The notes: generated from the sequence alone by a model not told the origin. Counted from the first letter of the stretch, positions 1 through 9,415 are shown. The stretch: 64,000 nt of DNA from Acinetobacter sp. ANC 5054 (GCF_002135295.1 NZ_NEGG01000017.1:17943-81942), one strand, 5' to 3'. Made by a program: numbers and translations.

Positions 1-547
1 ATAAAGCGCCATGTGCATGCGCAATGTCTGCAATCGCTTGCATATCACCCACTTGAGCCAATGGGTTAGACGGTGTTTCAATAAATAAAAGACGTGTATT
101 TGGACGAATCGCTTGTTTCCAAGCATCGAGATCGTCTAAATCTACAAATGTAACGTCTACACCAAATTTAACGACATATTTTTCGAATAATGAAATGATC
201 GAACCAAAGACTGCACGTGAACAAACAACATGATCACCAGACTTTAAATACGCTAGAGTCACTGCATGCACGCCTGCCATACCAGAACTTGTTGCAACAG
301 CAGCTTCCGCGCCATCCAGCACTGCTAAACGTTTTTCAAAAGTTTGAACAGTCGGGTTGGTATAGCGTGAATAGGTATTACCTTCAATTTCACCAGAAAA
401 TTTTGCTGCCGCATCTGCTGCGCTTTCACATACAAAAGACGATGTTAAGAAAATAGGTTCACTATGTTCACCTTCAAAAGTACGGTTATGACCTGTACGG
501 ATCGCTAAAGTCTCTAACTGGTATTCTAAATCGTCTTGTTCGCTCAT
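1..547 (-). CDS. metZ: O-succinylhomoserine sulfhydrylase, N-terminal part (runs off window)
   Basis: PLP-dependent Cys/Met-metabolism enzyme. It would convert O-succinylhomoserine and sulfide to homocysteine in methionine synthesis. The visible ~182 residues begin MSEQDDLEYQLETLAIRTGH and contain the family's early landmarks: the 'EGEHSEPIFLTSSF' type N-terminus, the 'YSRYTNPTV' segment, the SSGMAG phosphate-binding region and the SPSNP-like 'ETPSNP' stretch. The gene is cut by the left edge, so the PLP lysine is not seen. A second in-frame ATG lies 6 nt upstream (553), and neither start has a strong Shine-Dalgarno. It is divergent from the hydrolase at 691. A cystathionine gamma-synthase paralog is possible, but the N-terminus favours MetZ. 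Confidence 0.85.
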   Translation of the reverse strand, partial: MSEQDDLEYQLETLAIRTGHNRTFEGEHSEPIFLTSSFVCESAADAAAKFSGEIEGNTYSRYTNPTVQTFEKRLAVLDGAEAAVATSSGMAGVHAVTLAYLKSGDHVVCSRAVFGSIISLFEKYVVKFGVDVTFVDLDDLDAWKQAIRPNTRLLFIETPSNPLAQVGDMQAIADIAHAHGAL

Positions 548-627
548 CTGCATTACTCAGTCTCTTTAGACTGCCTTTTGTGAAGAATTGCCAATATTTT
601 GAGCGTCTAAGCTATTTAAGGTCAAGG

Positions 628-633
628 TATAAT
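628..633 (+). promoter_or_regulatory. -10 box (TATAAT) before the PhaC-like hydrolase
   Basis: A consensus TATAAT lies 57 bp before the ATG at 691. The candidate -35 (about 605-610) is poor. The box lies downstream of the longest possible ORF start (580), which argues for translation starting at 691. Confidence 0.4.
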
Positions 634-690
634 ACGCAAATATCGCTTAGACTTCGACCAATCCTACAAGGACTCAGGCAATTGACAGTT

Positions 691-1794
691 ATGCATCCAT
701 TCAAACAGAAATTTATGGCGCAACAAAAAAAATTTAAACATCTGTCCACACGGATGTTTAACGCAAAGTCGCTCATACTTTCACAATCAACCCCCTATGA
801 AGTCATTACTGAATATAAGCATGCCAAAGTCAGGTTCTATGCGTCTCCAGATCGTAAATATAAAGAACCACTCGTCTTTGTCGCACCGCTTGCCATTAAT
901 ATGTCAATTTACGACCTCTATCCTTATCGCTCATTGGTCAAACATTTTCAGCACAGTGGTTTTGATGTGTATTTACTGGAATGGGGAAAACTAAAATACC
1001 AAGACCGTTTCTTAAATTTCATGTCGTTTATTGACGATGTCATTCCACATTGTGTAGCCCAAATCTGTGAACATTCAGGTAGCCGTTATATTTCACTCCA
1101 TGGTTGGAGTATGGCTGGCGTGTTTGTCACCCTATACACGGCTTTACACCAACCCGAGCATGTAAAAAATCTCATGGTGATGGGTGCACCGATTGATAGT
1201 TATGCCTCTGGTCGTATTGGAACTCTATTTAAAAAAACCAATCACCTGATTTCACGTAATAAAAAAGTTCAGGACACGGTTTATACTGGCAAAATACCTA
1301 AACATTTCATCCATACTCCCGGAGTGGTAAATGCGTTGGGCTTTAAAATTGTCGATCCTATCGGCTGGTTCAAGAGCCAAAAGCAATTCTTGATGAATCT
1401 AGATAATGTGCATGATTTGTATGAACATGCCACGATGGGCAATTTCTTAAATCATATGATTGATTACCCCGGCGGTATCAATCAAGACATGGTATTTAAT
1501 GTCTGGCTACAGAATCCGTTGAAGAACGGCGCGATCAAACTGAAAGATAAATATATAGAGCTAAAAACGATTAATTGCTCACTGCTCATAGGTGCAGGTT
1601 CAACCGATCAAATCGTGACAGCAGATGCTGCACGTCCTTTAAGCGAATTGACAAGCAGTACAGATGTCACGTTTACTCTAATCCCCGGTGGTCATCTCGG
1701 CTTAATGTCGAGTCAAAAAAGTGCCAATCTCTTTTGGCCAGATATGACCAAGTGGTTAATACAACGATCAAATTTATTGCAAGAAAATACTTAG
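691..1794 (+). CDS. PhaC-like alpha/beta hydrolase (serine lipase-box variant)
   Basis: A 367-residue alpha/beta-hydrolase-fold protein of the class III PHA-synthase (PhaC)-like superfamily. Landmarks: 'LEWG' after the fourth strand, nucleophile motif HGWSMAG with Ser about 140, acid in 'GSTDQIV' (Asp about 306) and His in 'GGHLGL' (about 335). True PHA synthases use Cys in G-x-C-x-G. Here the residue is Ser, so polymerase activity is doubtful and an esterase or depolymerase-like role is more likely. The open frame extends up to 580, but the ATG at 691 lies just after a TATAAT box and starts the conserved part. The stop is 9 bp before the next gene, suggesting a two-gene operon with the dehydrogenase. 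Substrate unknown. Confidence 0.75.
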   Translation: MHPFKQKFMAQQKKFKHLSTRMFNAKSLILSQSTPYEVITEYKHAKVRFYASPDRKYKEPLVFVAPLAINMSIYDLYPYRSLVKHFQHSGFDVYLLEWGKLKYQDRFLNFMSFIDDVIPHCVAQICEHSGSRYISLHGWSMAGVFVTLYTALHQPEHVKNLMVMGAPIDSYASGRIGTLFKKTNHLISRNKKVQDTVYTGKIPKHFIHTPGVVNALGFKIVDPIGWFKSQKQFLMNLDNVHDLYEHATMGNFLNHMIDYPGGINQDMVFNVWLQNPLKNGAIKLKDKYIELKTINCSLLIGAGSTDQIVTADAARPLSELTSSTDVTFTLIPGGHLGLMSSQKSANLFWPDMTKWLIQRSNLLQENT

Positions 1795-1803
1795 AGGGTA
1801 GTT

Positions 1804-2676
1804 ATGATTCAGTCAGTCGCATTTATCGGATTGGGCGCTATGGGTTACCGCATGGCGGCACATTTACCTAAACAATTCGACACTGTATATGTCTGGAATC
1901 GTAACTTTAACAAGGCAGAACAGCATGCAGCTGAGTTTGGTACGCAAGCCGTTACTTTAGAACAAGCCGTGCAGGCAGATCTAATATTTTCTTGCTTACC
2001 CACCAGTTTAGATGTTGAAAATTTAATTGCCGATGTTCACATCAAAGTAGGTTCTATCTGGGTGGACTGCACCAGTGGTGTACCTGAATCCGCTAAAAAA
2101 TTGGTCGTTGCACTCAAACAACAAAATGTTGACTATTTAGATGCACCCGTCAGTGGTCAAACCATTGGGGCTGATAATGCTACATTGACCTTTATGATTG
2201 GTGGCGATGTCTCAGCATTTGAACGTGCCCTCCCTGCCATTCAAACTGTCGGTAAATTAATCAAGCACGTGGGTGAATCTGGTGCAGGATTTGCAGTAAA
2301 AGCTGTAAACAACATGTTAATGGCTGTAAATCTTTGTGCTGTCGCAGAAGGCTTCACCACCCTAAAAGCACATGGTGTAAACCTGCATGAGGCGCTCGAT
2401 TGTATTAATGCATCAAGTGGCAAAAGCAATGTAACTGAAACCGTATTACCACAGCGGGTGCTCAACCGTAGCTTCCCATTAACCTTTGCTCTTCCATTAC
2501 TTGCAAAAGATACGGGCATTGCAGTAGATCTTGTACGACAAGCAAAATTGTCGGCACCTGTGATTTCACTTACTCAAAATTTAATTCAAGCTGCAAGTGA
2601 TTTAGCAGAAGAAAACAGTGATTTTTCAACTGCTGTCAATATGTATGAAAAATGGAGTAAAATTACAATTGAGTAA
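1804..2676 (+). CDS. NAD(P)-dependent oxidoreductase, 3-hydroxyisobutyrate dehydrogenase family
   Basis: A 290-residue beta-hydroxyacid dehydrogenase. The N-terminal Rossmann fold has GLGAMG at residues 9-14, the family signature DAPVSG is at 113-118, and the catalytic region contains Lys166 and Asn170 (KAVNN). Length matches MmsB/GarR/GlxR enzymes (about 290-300). The family oxidises or reduces 3-hydroxyisobutyrate, tartronate semialdehyde or succinic semialdehyde. The sequence does not settle which, and no valine-catabolism genes lie nearby. It starts 9 bp after the hydrolase stop (AGAGGGTAGTT before ATG), so the two are probably cotranscribed. Confidence 0.85.
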   Translation: MIQSVAFIGLGAMGYRMAAHLPKQFDTVYVWNRNFNKAEQHAAEFGTQAVTLEQAVQADLIFSCLPTSLDVENLIADVHIKVGSIWVDCTSGVPESAKKLVVALKQQNVDYLDAPVSGQTIGADNATLTFMIGGDVSAFERALPAIQTVGKLIKHVGESGAGFAVKAVNNMLMAVNLCAVAEGFTTLKAHGVNLHEALDCINASSGKSNVTETVLPQRVLNRSFPLTFALPLLAKDTGIAVDLVRQAKLSAPVISLTQNLIQAASDLAEENSDFSTAVNMYEKWSKITIE

Positions 2677-2764
2677 TATCTCGCCATTGAATAACGATAA
2701 ATAACCGTCATATTGTACTTACGTGTAGTAACACAACTTGTTACAAATGACAGAGGAAACTCTC

Positions 2765-3034
2765 ATGAACAAATTTACCCTCGCAACTTTGCTAGGTGCT
2801 GTAACTTTAATCGGGGCTTCTACTGCTGTTTTAGCATCTGAGCAAGAATGTCAAAAGTTGAAAAATGACCATGATGTGATTTATGCATCTAAAGGGTTCT
2901 GCTTTAAAGATCCTGATGCGAAAGCGAAGTTTGGCAATGACAATTGCTACACAACTAAGCCAAAATTTTCAGAAAAAGAGCAACAACGACTTGACGCGAT
3001 CAAAGATCGTCAGAAAGAATTGAACTGTAAATAA
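2765..3034 (+). CDS. Small secreted YARHG-like protein
   Basis: An 89-residue protein with a clear Sec signal peptide (MNKFTLATLLGAVTLIGASTAVLAS) and a short mature part with four cysteines. It contains 'YASKGFCFKDPDAKAKFGNDNCY', which resembles the YARHG domain of cell-envelope proteins. The start at 2765 is preceded by GAGGAAAC; the frame stays open to 2738, but that start would spoil the signal peptide. Predicted periplasmic. Function unknown. It stands between the dehydrogenase and the HIT gene with short gaps. Confidence 0.75.
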   Translation: MNKFTLATLLGAVTLIGASTAVLASEQECQKLKNDHDVIYASKGFCFKDPDAKAKFGNDNCYTTKPKFSEKEQQRLDAIKDRQKELNCK

Positions 3035-3066
3035 TTACGATATAGTTTAGCTCAAGGAATTTAGCA

Positions 3067-3480
3067 ATGGCTTATGATGATCAAAACATTTTCGCGCGTA
3101 TTTTACGTGGTGAACTTCCTGCATTTAAAGTTTATGAAGACGAGCATGTTCTCGCGTTCATGGATGTAATGCCTCAGGCTGAAGGTCATACCCTAGTCAT
3201 TCCAAAAACTCCGGCATTAACCCTACTCGACTTAGATCCTGAAGCTGCTGCTTACACCATCCAAATTGTGCAAAAAGTTGCGAAAGCAATGGAAAAAGCG
3301 TTGGATGTTCAAGGCATCGTGTTAATGCAACTCTCTGGCGCAGCTGCAGGTCAAACGGTTCCGCATGTCCATTTCCATCTTATCCCAACCTCAGTACATG
3401 AGTTAGGTAAGCATGCCGCTAAACTCGGCGATATGGAAAAAATCCAAGCGATTAGTGAAAAAATTAAAGCCGCACTTTAA
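3067..3480 (+). CDS. HIT family nucleotide hydrolase/transferase
   Basis: A 137-residue histidine-triad protein of the HINT type. The triad PHVHFHLIP gives His100, His102 and His104, preceded by GAAAGQTVPH. The N-terminal 'IFARILRGELPA..VYEDE' and 'FMDVMPQAEGHTLVIPK' are the usual substrate-pocket strands. Family members hydrolyse purine nucleoside phosphoramidates and similar adenylated compounds in the cytoplasm. It follows the secreted protein by 32 bp and ends at a strong terminator. Confidence 0.92.
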   Translation: MAYDDQNIFARILRGELPAFKVYEDEHVLAFMDVMPQAEGHTLVIPKTPALTLLDLDPEAAAYTIQIVQKVAKAMEKALDVQGIVLMQLSGAAAGQTVPHVHFHLIPTSVHELGKHAAKLGDMEKIQAISEKIKAAL

Positions 3481-3506
3481 AATTCACACGAATTTTAAAG
3501 TGTCAT

Positions 3507-3533
3507 AAATGGAGCTTCGGCTCCATTTTTTTT
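3507..3533 (+). terminator. Rho-independent terminator after the HIT gene
   Basis: Stem AAATGGAGC/GCTCCATTT with a TTCG tetraloop, followed by a run of T. Confidence 0.9.
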
Positions 3534-3791
3534 GCACCCAAATAAAAAGATCATCGTTAAAAAAAATCTACCAACCCAAAAACAAGACTAATCATCTAAT
3601 TGTATTTTATCGTCTTTTTTAAATTTAATCTTTTAATTTCCATCACCACATTTCATAGATTTGAAATATTTCCTTAATAGAACTGTCTTATTTGTAATGA
3701 ATACTTAGCGCCATTAGATAGCGAAATTATTTCTAGCCAAGCTACTGATAAAACGTATTGATATGACTGGAAAAGTCTTCTGGAGCTTCAA
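3534..3791. other. Porin upstream region
   Basis: About 260 bp of AT-rich sequence between the HIT terminator and the porin. It must hold the porin promoter and leader. No gene was seen. AGCTTC sits just before the ATG, and no operator could be named. Confidence 0.5.
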
Positions 3792-4871
3792 ATGAAAAAA
3801 ACTCTATGTGCATTAGCAATCGGGGCAACAATTCTTACACCTATGATGGCATCTGCAGCAGATGTAAAAATTTATGGCCGTGCACATGTCTCTCTAGACT
3901 ATCTTGATGATGGAAAAGACTATAACGAATTTGGTCTTTCTTCGAATTCATCACGTCTAGGCTTCAAAGTAGATCAAAAAATTAATGATGACCTAAACGT
4001 ATTTGCGCAAATAGAACAAGAAGTAAACTTTGCCAGCGGTAGTGCAGACTCTAAGGGTGTGGACTTTTCTACTCGCGACACTTTTGTTGGATTAAAAAGC
4101 GGCACTTATGGTCAAGCACGTGTAGGTCGCTTCGACAGCCCGTTTAAAGTTGCACGTGGCCCAGTAAACTTCTTTGGCGACATGGTCGGTGACGTGCGTA
4201 ACGTAACACGCGTAGGCAATTTAAAATTTGATGAACGCAATGAAAATACCATCGAATATAAATCACCAAAATTTGGCGGTGGCTTTAACGTCCTTGCTGC
4301 AATGTCTATGCACTCAGGCACACAAATTGATAAAGATGCCAATGGTGAAGGCGTAGACGATAACAAAGCTTATGACCTAGCGCTGACCTATAAAGAAGGC
4401 CCTATTGATTTTGCTGCGGCATACGAAAAATATGACGAAAATGCTGCAAATGCCGCGGGTGGTGCAAGCCGTGATGCCTTCCGTATCGCAGGTGCTTACA
4501 AGTTGACTGAAGAATTTAACTTAGGTGCGCTATATCAAATTGCAAAACACGATAACGATACCGCCAATCCAGATGCTCAAGTTTTCGGATTGGCTGGTGA
4601 ATATAAAATAACCCCTAAGACTTCTGTACGCGGTGAATATTTCTATCGCGATGTAGATGCAGATGACGCAAATGCGAGCTTAGTGGGTGTAGGTGTAGAG
4701 CACAAACTAGATAGCACACTACGCGTATACGGCAACTTAGCGACTGTCATCAACGACAAGAACTCAAAACTTAATCCTTGGAAAGAAGGTCGTAGTTTTG
4801 GTAATGGTGTAAGTGGTGTTGCTGATGAAAACGCAACTGCACTTTCACTTGGTCTACGTTACGACTTCTAA
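3792..4871 (+). CDS. Outer-membrane general porin (Gram-negative porin family)
   Basis: A 359-residue porin. The signal peptide MKKTLCALAIGATILTPMMASA is followed by mature ADVKIYGRAHVSLDY, the typical first strand of Neisseria/beta-proteobacterial-type (Porin_4) trimeric porins. The motif 'GLKSGTYGQARVGRFDSP' leads into the constriction loop, and the alternating strands end in the C-terminal 'LGLRYDF' with terminal Phe recognised by the BAM complex. Predicted to form a 16-strand barrel for small hydrophilic solutes. It is monocistronic, flanked by its own upstream region and a terminator. The substrate preference is not readable. Confidence 0.9.
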   Translation: MKKTLCALAIGATILTPMMASAADVKIYGRAHVSLDYLDDGKDYNEFGLSSNSSRLGFKVDQKINDDLNVFAQIEQEVNFASGSADSKGVDFSTRDTFVGLKSGTYGQARVGRFDSPFKVARGPVNFFGDMVGDVRNVTRVGNLKFDERNENTIEYKSPKFGGGFNVLAAMSMHSGTQIDKDANGEGVDDNKAYDLALTYKEGPIDFAAAYEKYDENAANAAGGASRDAFRIAGAYKLTEEFNLGALYQIAKHDNDTANPDAQVFGLAGEYKITPKTSVRGEYFYRDVDADDANASLVGVGVEHKLDSTLRVYGNLATVINDKNSKLNPWKEGRSFGNGVSGVADENATALSLGLRYDF

Positions 4872-4891
4872 GTCGAACTAAAGCAAAAATC

Positions 4892-4918
4892 AAAGGCATA
4901 CCTCGGTATGCCTTTTTT
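4892..4918 (+). terminator. Porin terminator
   Basis: 10-bp stem AAAGGCATAC/GTATGCCTTT with a CTCG loop and a T-run. Confidence 0.9.
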
Positions 4919-5367
4919 ATTGAAATACAAAAATGCCAAACATTTCAAATTCAACCAAATACATGTGAGGCATATTAAACTTTTAATTTCAACCACTTAG
5001 AACAATATTTAGTCAAAATATCGTTATAGATTAATATGGATATTTTAAAATAAACTAAAATAGTAGGTTTTATATTCCACTTACAATTCGATATTAAAAT
5101 ACAAGTTTTATAATAAATATAAGCATTTTGGTCGGAATTAAAAACATTAAATATGACTAAATTAGTCAGAATATTTTATTTATATACAAGCATTTCACTC
5201 GGATATATTCCAATACAAATTTAGTTTATTTTTTAACTATTTACAATTATAACTAATTGTTTTAATTATATTTAATAATATATTTTTATTTTAACTGTTC
5301 CAGCTATTTCCTTTTTGTGTAGATTTGTTAATAATATAAAGCAAGTTAAAAAAATAGGCTTATCTCA
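4919..5367. other. AT-rich upstream region of the cytochrome bd operon
   Basis: About 450 bp of very AT-rich DNA with no credible gene. It contains a perfect palindrome at 5154-5168, and two related segments around 5117-5140 and 5188-5212 (AAGCATTTTGGTCGGA and AAGCATTTCACTCGGA). No Fnr-type TTGAT-N4-ATCAA box was found. Confidence 0.5.
5154..5168. promoter_or_regulatory. Perfect palindrome upstream of cydP-cydAB
   Basis: TGACTAA-A-TTAGTCA, 7-bp arms around one base, about 200 bp before cydP. It could be a regulator site. The binding protein is unknown. Confidence 0.35.
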
Positions 5368-5559
5368 ATGAGCTTACCCTTCAAAGATTTAAATCGTCGT
5401 GTGGTCAAAGAAATAACCGCAATTCTAATAATTAAAGTGATTATTTTAATGATCATTAAAAATATTTGGTTCGACGCACCAACTATCCCTAAAAATTTTG
5501 ACAATCAAGTTGCTGAGCATATTGCTGGCAGTCCTTCCCAAATCAAGGAGACACGTTGA
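5368..5559 (+). CDS. cydP: Cytochrome oxidase putative small subunit CydP
   Basis: A 63-residue protein with a basic N-terminus (LNRRVVKEI), one transmembrane helix ([18 protein letters not shown], about residues 17-35) and a short polar tail. This matches the CydP family of small proteins encoded just upstream of cydA in Acinetobacter and Pseudomonas relatives. Its TGA overlaps the cydA ATG by one base (TGATG), so translation is likely coupled. Presumed bd-oxidase accessory subunit in the inner membrane. Confidence 0.75.
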   Translation: MSLPFKDLNRRVVKEITAILIIKVIILMIIKNIWFDAPTIPKNFDNQVAEHIAGSPSQIKETR

Positions 5560-7145
5560 TGATTTCTGAAAGCGTGGTCGATCTTTCGCGGTTCCAATTT
5601 GCAATGACCGCGATGTATCACTTTATTTTTGTTCCACTCACTTTAGGTATGGCTTTTCTTCTTGCCATTATGGAAACCACATATGTGATTTCAGGTAAAG
5701 AAATTTATAAAGACATGACTAAGTTCTGGGGGAAACTCTTCGGTATTAACTTCGCTTTAGGTGTTACTACTGGTTTGACCATGGAATTTCAGTTTGGTAC
5801 AAACTGGGCATATTACTCACATTATGTAGGTGATATTTTCGGTGCTCCACTGGCAATTGAAGGCTTAATGGCTTTCTTCCTCGAATCTACATTTATTGGT
5901 TTATTCTTCTTCGGATGGGATCGCCTATCTAAGGTTCAGCATTTGGCTGTAACTTGGTTGGTGGCACTCGGTTCGAACATGTCAGCATTGTGGATTTTGG
6001 TTGCCAACGGCTGGATGCAAAACCCTGTCGGTTCGGCATTTAACTATGAAACAATGCGTATGGAAATGGTGGACTTCGGTGCATTGATTTTCAACCCAGT
6101 TGCTCAGGTTAAATTTGTCCATACCGTTTCAGCAGGTTATGTGACTGGTGCCATTTTCGTTTTAGCAATTTCAAGTTACTACTTACTGAAAAAACGTGAC
6201 TTACCATTTGCGCGTCGCTCATTCGCCATCGCTGCAATCTTTGGTTTAGCATCAACACTTTCAGTGATTCTACTCGGTGATGAATCTGGTTACGAAATTG
6301 GCGACGTACAGAAAACAAAACTCGCTGCAATTGAAGCAGAATGGGATACTCACCCTGCTCCAGCACCGTTTACATTGTTTGGTATTCCAAATAAAGAAAC
6401 CATGTCGACTGACTATGCAGTCCGCATCCCTTATGTGATGGGTATTATCGCGACTCGCTCTTTAGATAAAGAAGTGACTGGTATCAAAGACCTGATCGTC
6501 CAACACGAAGCACGTATTCGTAACGGTATGGTGGCTTATGCTCAGTTAGAACAACTTCGTGCAGGTGATACATCTCCTGAACTTAAAGCGGCATTTGCTG
6601 AGTCTCAAAAAGACTTAGGCTATGGCTTACTTCTTAAGAAATACACTGACAAAGTTGTAGATGCTTCTGAAGATCAAATTAAAGCCGCTGCCAAAGATAC
6701 AATTCCACACGTACCAAGCGTCTTCTGGGCATTCCGTGCAATGGTTGCATCTGGCTTCCTTATGTTGCTGTTATTCGCCCTAGCTACATTTGCTGTAGCA
6801 AAACGCAATGCTGAAAACAAACCTTGGTTATTGAAGTTTGCCTTATTCGGTCTACCACTTCCTTGGATTGCAGCGCAAACAGGTTGGTATGTAGCTGAAG
6901 TTGGTCGTCAACCTTGGACTATTGGTGAAGTTCTACCTACACACCTTTCAGCATCTAGCTTAAGTACAGGTGATGTATGGGGTTCTATCCTTGCATTAGC
7001 AGCGTTCTACACTGTACTTCTTATCATTGAAATGTACTTAATGATCAAATTCTCACGCCTTGGCCCAAGCTCACTTCATACTGGTAAATACCATTTTGAA
7101 AAACTTGAAGCTGCTAAAAAGGCACATGAGGAGTCTCAAGCATGA
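5559..7145 (+). CDS. cydA: Cytochrome bd ubiquinol oxidase subunit I
   Basis: A 528-residue inner-membrane subunit carrying hemes b558, b595 and d. It oxidises ubiquinol and reduces O2 to water with high affinity. The N-terminus '[23 protein letters not shown]' holds the conserved axial His region. '[23 protein letters not shown]' starts the quinol-binding Q-loop, and '[12 protein letters not shown]' is the conserved C-terminal signature. The start is the ATG at 5559, 8 nt after AAGGAG; a TTG at 5556 is in frame but lies closer to the SD. The last bases overlap cydB (ATGA). Second gene of a cydP-A-B-X-ybgE operon. Confidence 0.97.
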   Translation: MISESVVDLSRFQFAMTAMYHFIFVPLTLGMAFLLAIMETTYVISGKEIYKDMTKFWGKLFGINFALGVTTGLTMEFQFGTNWAYYSHYVGDIFGAPLAIEGLMAFFLESTFIGLFFFGWDRLSKVQHLAVTWLVALGSNMSALWILVANGWMQNPVGSAFNYETMRMEMVDFGALIFNPVAQVKFVHTVSAGYVTGAIFVLAISSYYLLKKRDLPFARRSFAIAAIFGLASTLSVILLGDESGYEIGDVQKTKLAAIEAEWDTHPAPAPFTLFGIPNKETMSTDYAVRIPYVMGIIATRSLDKEVTGIKDLIVQHEARIRNGMVAYAQLEQLRAGDTSPELKAAFAESQKDLGYGLLLKKYTDKVVDASEDQIKAAAKDTIPHVPSVFWAFRAMVASGFLMLLLFALATFAVAKRNAENKPWLLKFALFGLPLPWIAAQTGWYVAEVGRQPWTIGEVLPTHLSASSLSTGDVWGSILALAAFYTVLLIIEMYLMIKFSRLGPSSLHTGKYHFEKLEAAKKAHEESQA

Positions 7146-8287
7146 TCGAATATGAATTACTCAAAATAATCTGGTGGGTGCTCGTGGGTGTATTACTCAT
7201 TGGCTTTGCCCTCACCGATGGCTTCGATATGGGCTCAATGGCAATCATGCCATTCGTAGGTAAAAAAGACGAAGAACGCCGTGCGGCAATCAATACGATT
7301 GCCCCACACTGGGACGGTAACCAAGTTTGGTTCATTACAGCAGGTGGTGCACTCTTTGCGGCATGGCCAATGGTGTATGCAACTGCATTCTCTGGCATGT
7401 ATTGGGCTTTGTTACTGGTTTTATTTGCCTTGTTCTTACGCCCAGTTGGCTTTGACTACCGTTCAAAACTTGAAAATACCAAATGGCGTAATTCTTGGGA
7501 TTGGGGTCTGGCTGTAGGTGGTGCAGTTCCTGCACTGGTATTTGGTGTTGCTTTCGGTAATATGTTCCTAGGCGTACCATTTACAATGGACGATACTGTT
7601 CGTTCAACTTACACAGGTAGCTTCTTTGCACTACTCAACCCATTCGCTTTAGTTTGCGGTATTGTGAGCTTATCAATGCTTTGCGCACACGGTGGCGCTT
7701 GGTTGATGCTTCGTACAGATGGTGACTTACGAGCACGCTCTGCCAAAGCAACTCAAATTATGGGTATTGTGTTTTTAGTTTGCTTCCTGCTTGCAGGTGC
7801 TTGGTTATACTTTGGCAACATCCAAGGCTATACATTAGCTCAACCATTTGACACAAATGGTGTAGCTAACCCACTCGCAAAACAAGTCATTACTGATGCA
7901 AACCCTGGTTGGATGAACAACTACAGTACTTATCCAATCACTATGATTGCGCCAATCATGGCAATCTTAGGTGCGTTGATCATCATTCTTGCAGCAGGTA
8001 AAGGCAAAGCTGGATTTAGCTTCTTCGGCTCAAGCTTGGCAGTGATCGGTGCAATCTTAACTGCTGGTTTTGCACTGTTCCCGTTCCTTATGCCTTCAAG
8101 CATCAACCCAACAGTAAGCTTGACTATGTGGGATGCGGTATCGAGTAAAAATACACTGACTGTGATGACTGTTGCCGCATGTATTTTCGTACCGATTATT
8201 CTTTGCTACACAACTTGGTGTTACTACAAGATGTGGGGCGTTGTGACTAACAAACATATTGAAGAGAATTCACACAGCCTATACTAA
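7142..8287 (+). CDS. cydB: Cytochrome bd ubiquinol oxidase subunit II
   Basis: A 381-residue polytopic partner of CydA. The signature '[19 protein letters not shown]' is near the N-terminus, followed by '[22 protein letters not shown]' and '[12 protein letters not shown]'. About eight or nine transmembrane helices are expected. It starts inside the last codon of cydA (ATGA overlap), giving equimolar coupled translation. Confidence 0.97.
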   Translation: MIEYELLKIIWWVLVGVLLIGFALTDGFDMGSMAIMPFVGKKDEERRAAINTIAPHWDGNQVWFITAGGALFAAWPMVYATAFSGMYWALLLVLFALFLRPVGFDYRSKLENTKWRNSWDWGLAVGGAVPALVFGVAFGNMFLGVPFTMDDTVRSTYTGSFFALLNPFALVCGIVSLSMLCAHGGAWLMLRTDGDLRARSAKATQIMGIVFLVCFLLAGAWLYFGNIQGYTLAQPFDTNGVANPLAKQVITDANPGWMNNYSTYPITMIAPIMAILGALIIILAAGKGKAGFSFFGSSLAVIGAILTAGFALFPFLMPSSINPTVSLTMWDAVSSKNTLTVMTVAACIFVPIILCYTTWCYYKMWGVVTNKHIEENSHSLY

Positions 8288-8311
8288 GGCTGTGTCTAAG
8301 GAGAAAAGACG

Positions 8312-8413
8312 ATGTGGTATTTTGCTTGGATTCTCGGTATTTTGATGGCATGTTTTGCAGGCGTACTAAGTGCTCTTTACATTGAACATCATCAAGATCT
8401 AGATGAGGAATAA
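8312..8413 (+). CDS. cydX: Cytochrome bd small subunit CydX
   Basis: A 33-residue single-helix protein, MWYFAWILGILMACFAGVL..., with the acidic tail HHQDLDEE typical of CydX/YbgT. It is preceded by AAGGAG (8299-8304) and lies 24 bp after cydB, between cydB and ybgE, as in Escherichia coli. CydX stabilises the heme d site of the oxidase. Confidence 0.93.
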   Translation: MWYFAWILGILMACFAGVLSALYIEHHQDLDEE

Positions 8414-8416
8414 CAA

Positions 8417-8719
8417 ATGACAGATGCTGCTGTAGAAAAACCGCTTGTAGAAAAGAAACCAAATAAATTTGCGATGGTCATTTCCTGCCTGTTAGCTTTT
8501 CCTCTAGCAGCTGTGTTACTCGTGCATCCCGCAGCCATGTTGGATGACAATGGTGGTTACAGCCATCGTGCACTGATGTTCATCATGATTGGTATTTCAG
8601 GTGGCTTTGTCCATGGTGTTGGCTTTGTGCCCCACCACTGGTTTTGGAAATGGTTATTTAGTCCATTTCTAGCTTGGCCGCTTATGTTGTGGGGCTATTA
8701 CACGTGGTTCCTACATTAA
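8417..8719 (+). CDS. ybgE: Cyd operon protein YbgE
   Basis: A 100-residue membrane protein with a polar N-terminus and about three hydrophobic helices (residues 18-37, 50-64 and 75-96). It ends 'WPLMLWGYYTWFLH' and contains 'GFVHGVGFVPHHWFWKWLFSP', which marks the YbgE family. It follows cydX by 3 bp, last gene of the bd operon. Accessory role, mechanism unknown. Confidence 0.85.
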   Translation: MTDAAVEKPLVEKKPNKFAMVISCLLAFPLAAVLLVHPAAMLDDNGGYSHRALMFIMIGISGGFVHGVGFVPHHWFWKWLFSPFLAWPLMLWGYYTWFLH

Positions 8720-8726
8720 GTTATAT

Positions 8727-8756
8727 AAATAAAGCCCTCAATTGAAGGCTTTATTT
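8727..8756 (+). terminator. Terminator of the cyd operon
   Basis: Stem AAATAAAGCC/GGCTTTATTT around a 10-nt loop, directly after ybgE. Confidence 0.75.
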
Positions 8757-9070
8757 GATTGAAGCCATCAAAACTGTTTTATATGATACGCCTGTGCTAA
8801 TTGTTCTTATTTTAATGGGCATTAAATCTCATAGAGAAGTAAACAAAGATTCCTATCTCAGTTAGACACTTTAGAGTTCGTGCAATCACCATAATGTTAA
8901 AAAAGCTCTAAAGAGGAAAGCCTGTATCTATTTTATTTTTACATATAAATCAATGACATATAAATATTAAAAGAGAAGTATAAGATAATAAAAAGACATT
9001 TGAATAGTATTGCAATGTAAAATAAAGTAAAGAAGTATTAGGATTTGACTCAGAATTATCGGAATGTGTT
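8757..9070. other. Intergenic region, no gene recognised
   Basis: About 310 bp of AT-rich sequence between the cyd terminator and the immunity-like gene. The composition and lack of coding sequence fit an accessory insertion point. No repeat or RNA was recognised. Confidence 0.4.
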
Positions 9071-9415
9071 ATGAAAAATATATTAGATAAGCAAAGAGAG
9101 TACTGTGAGTATTATGATGAAGAGTTTAACCCAGTAAACATAAATCAATTGGTAGTAGTGTCAATAGGAGTTCTTACCAGCAATAGTTCTGTTGAAGGAG
9201 TTAGATATAAATCCCCAAATCATATGAGTGGATGGTGGTTAACAACAGATCAATATGATGGTGATCCTAATACTCTCGAAATTGTTCACTTTGCTCATAT
9301 AATCCATAAAAGGCCTGACCTAGCTGTTTATATGGCTCTACCATATGGTTATAGATTTAATTTAGGTAACGAGGAAGAATATGTATGGTTAGATGAAGTT
9401 CTTAGTCATGAATAA
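9071..9415 (+). CDS. Orphan immunity-like protein (Imm33/DUF2185 type)
   Basis: A 114-residue cytoplasmic, acidic protein. The central part 'SGWWLTTDQYDGDPNTLEIVHFAHIIHKRPDLAVYMALPYGYRFNLG' has the layout of Imm33/DUF2185 proteins: a 'SGW.f..gd....' turn, 'p.....h...i....Pdl..yl..P.G..f', and a final 'W'. Members of that family neutralise polymorphic or contact-dependent toxins. No toxin gene is adjacent, and the gene is AT-rich and isolated between cyd and rodA, with its own terminator. The assignment rests on motif pattern only. Confidence 0.5.
   Translation: MKNILDKQREYCEYYDEEFNPVNINQLVVVSIGVLTSNSSVEGVRYKSPNHMSGWWLTTDQYDGDPNTLEIVHFAHIIHKRPDLAVYMALPYGYRFNLGNEEEYVWLDEVLSHE

Noticed and set aside
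580..690. Extra N-terminal segment of the PhaC-like ORF
   Set aside because: Would place the start codon upstream of the TATAAT promoter and adds residues without family similarity.
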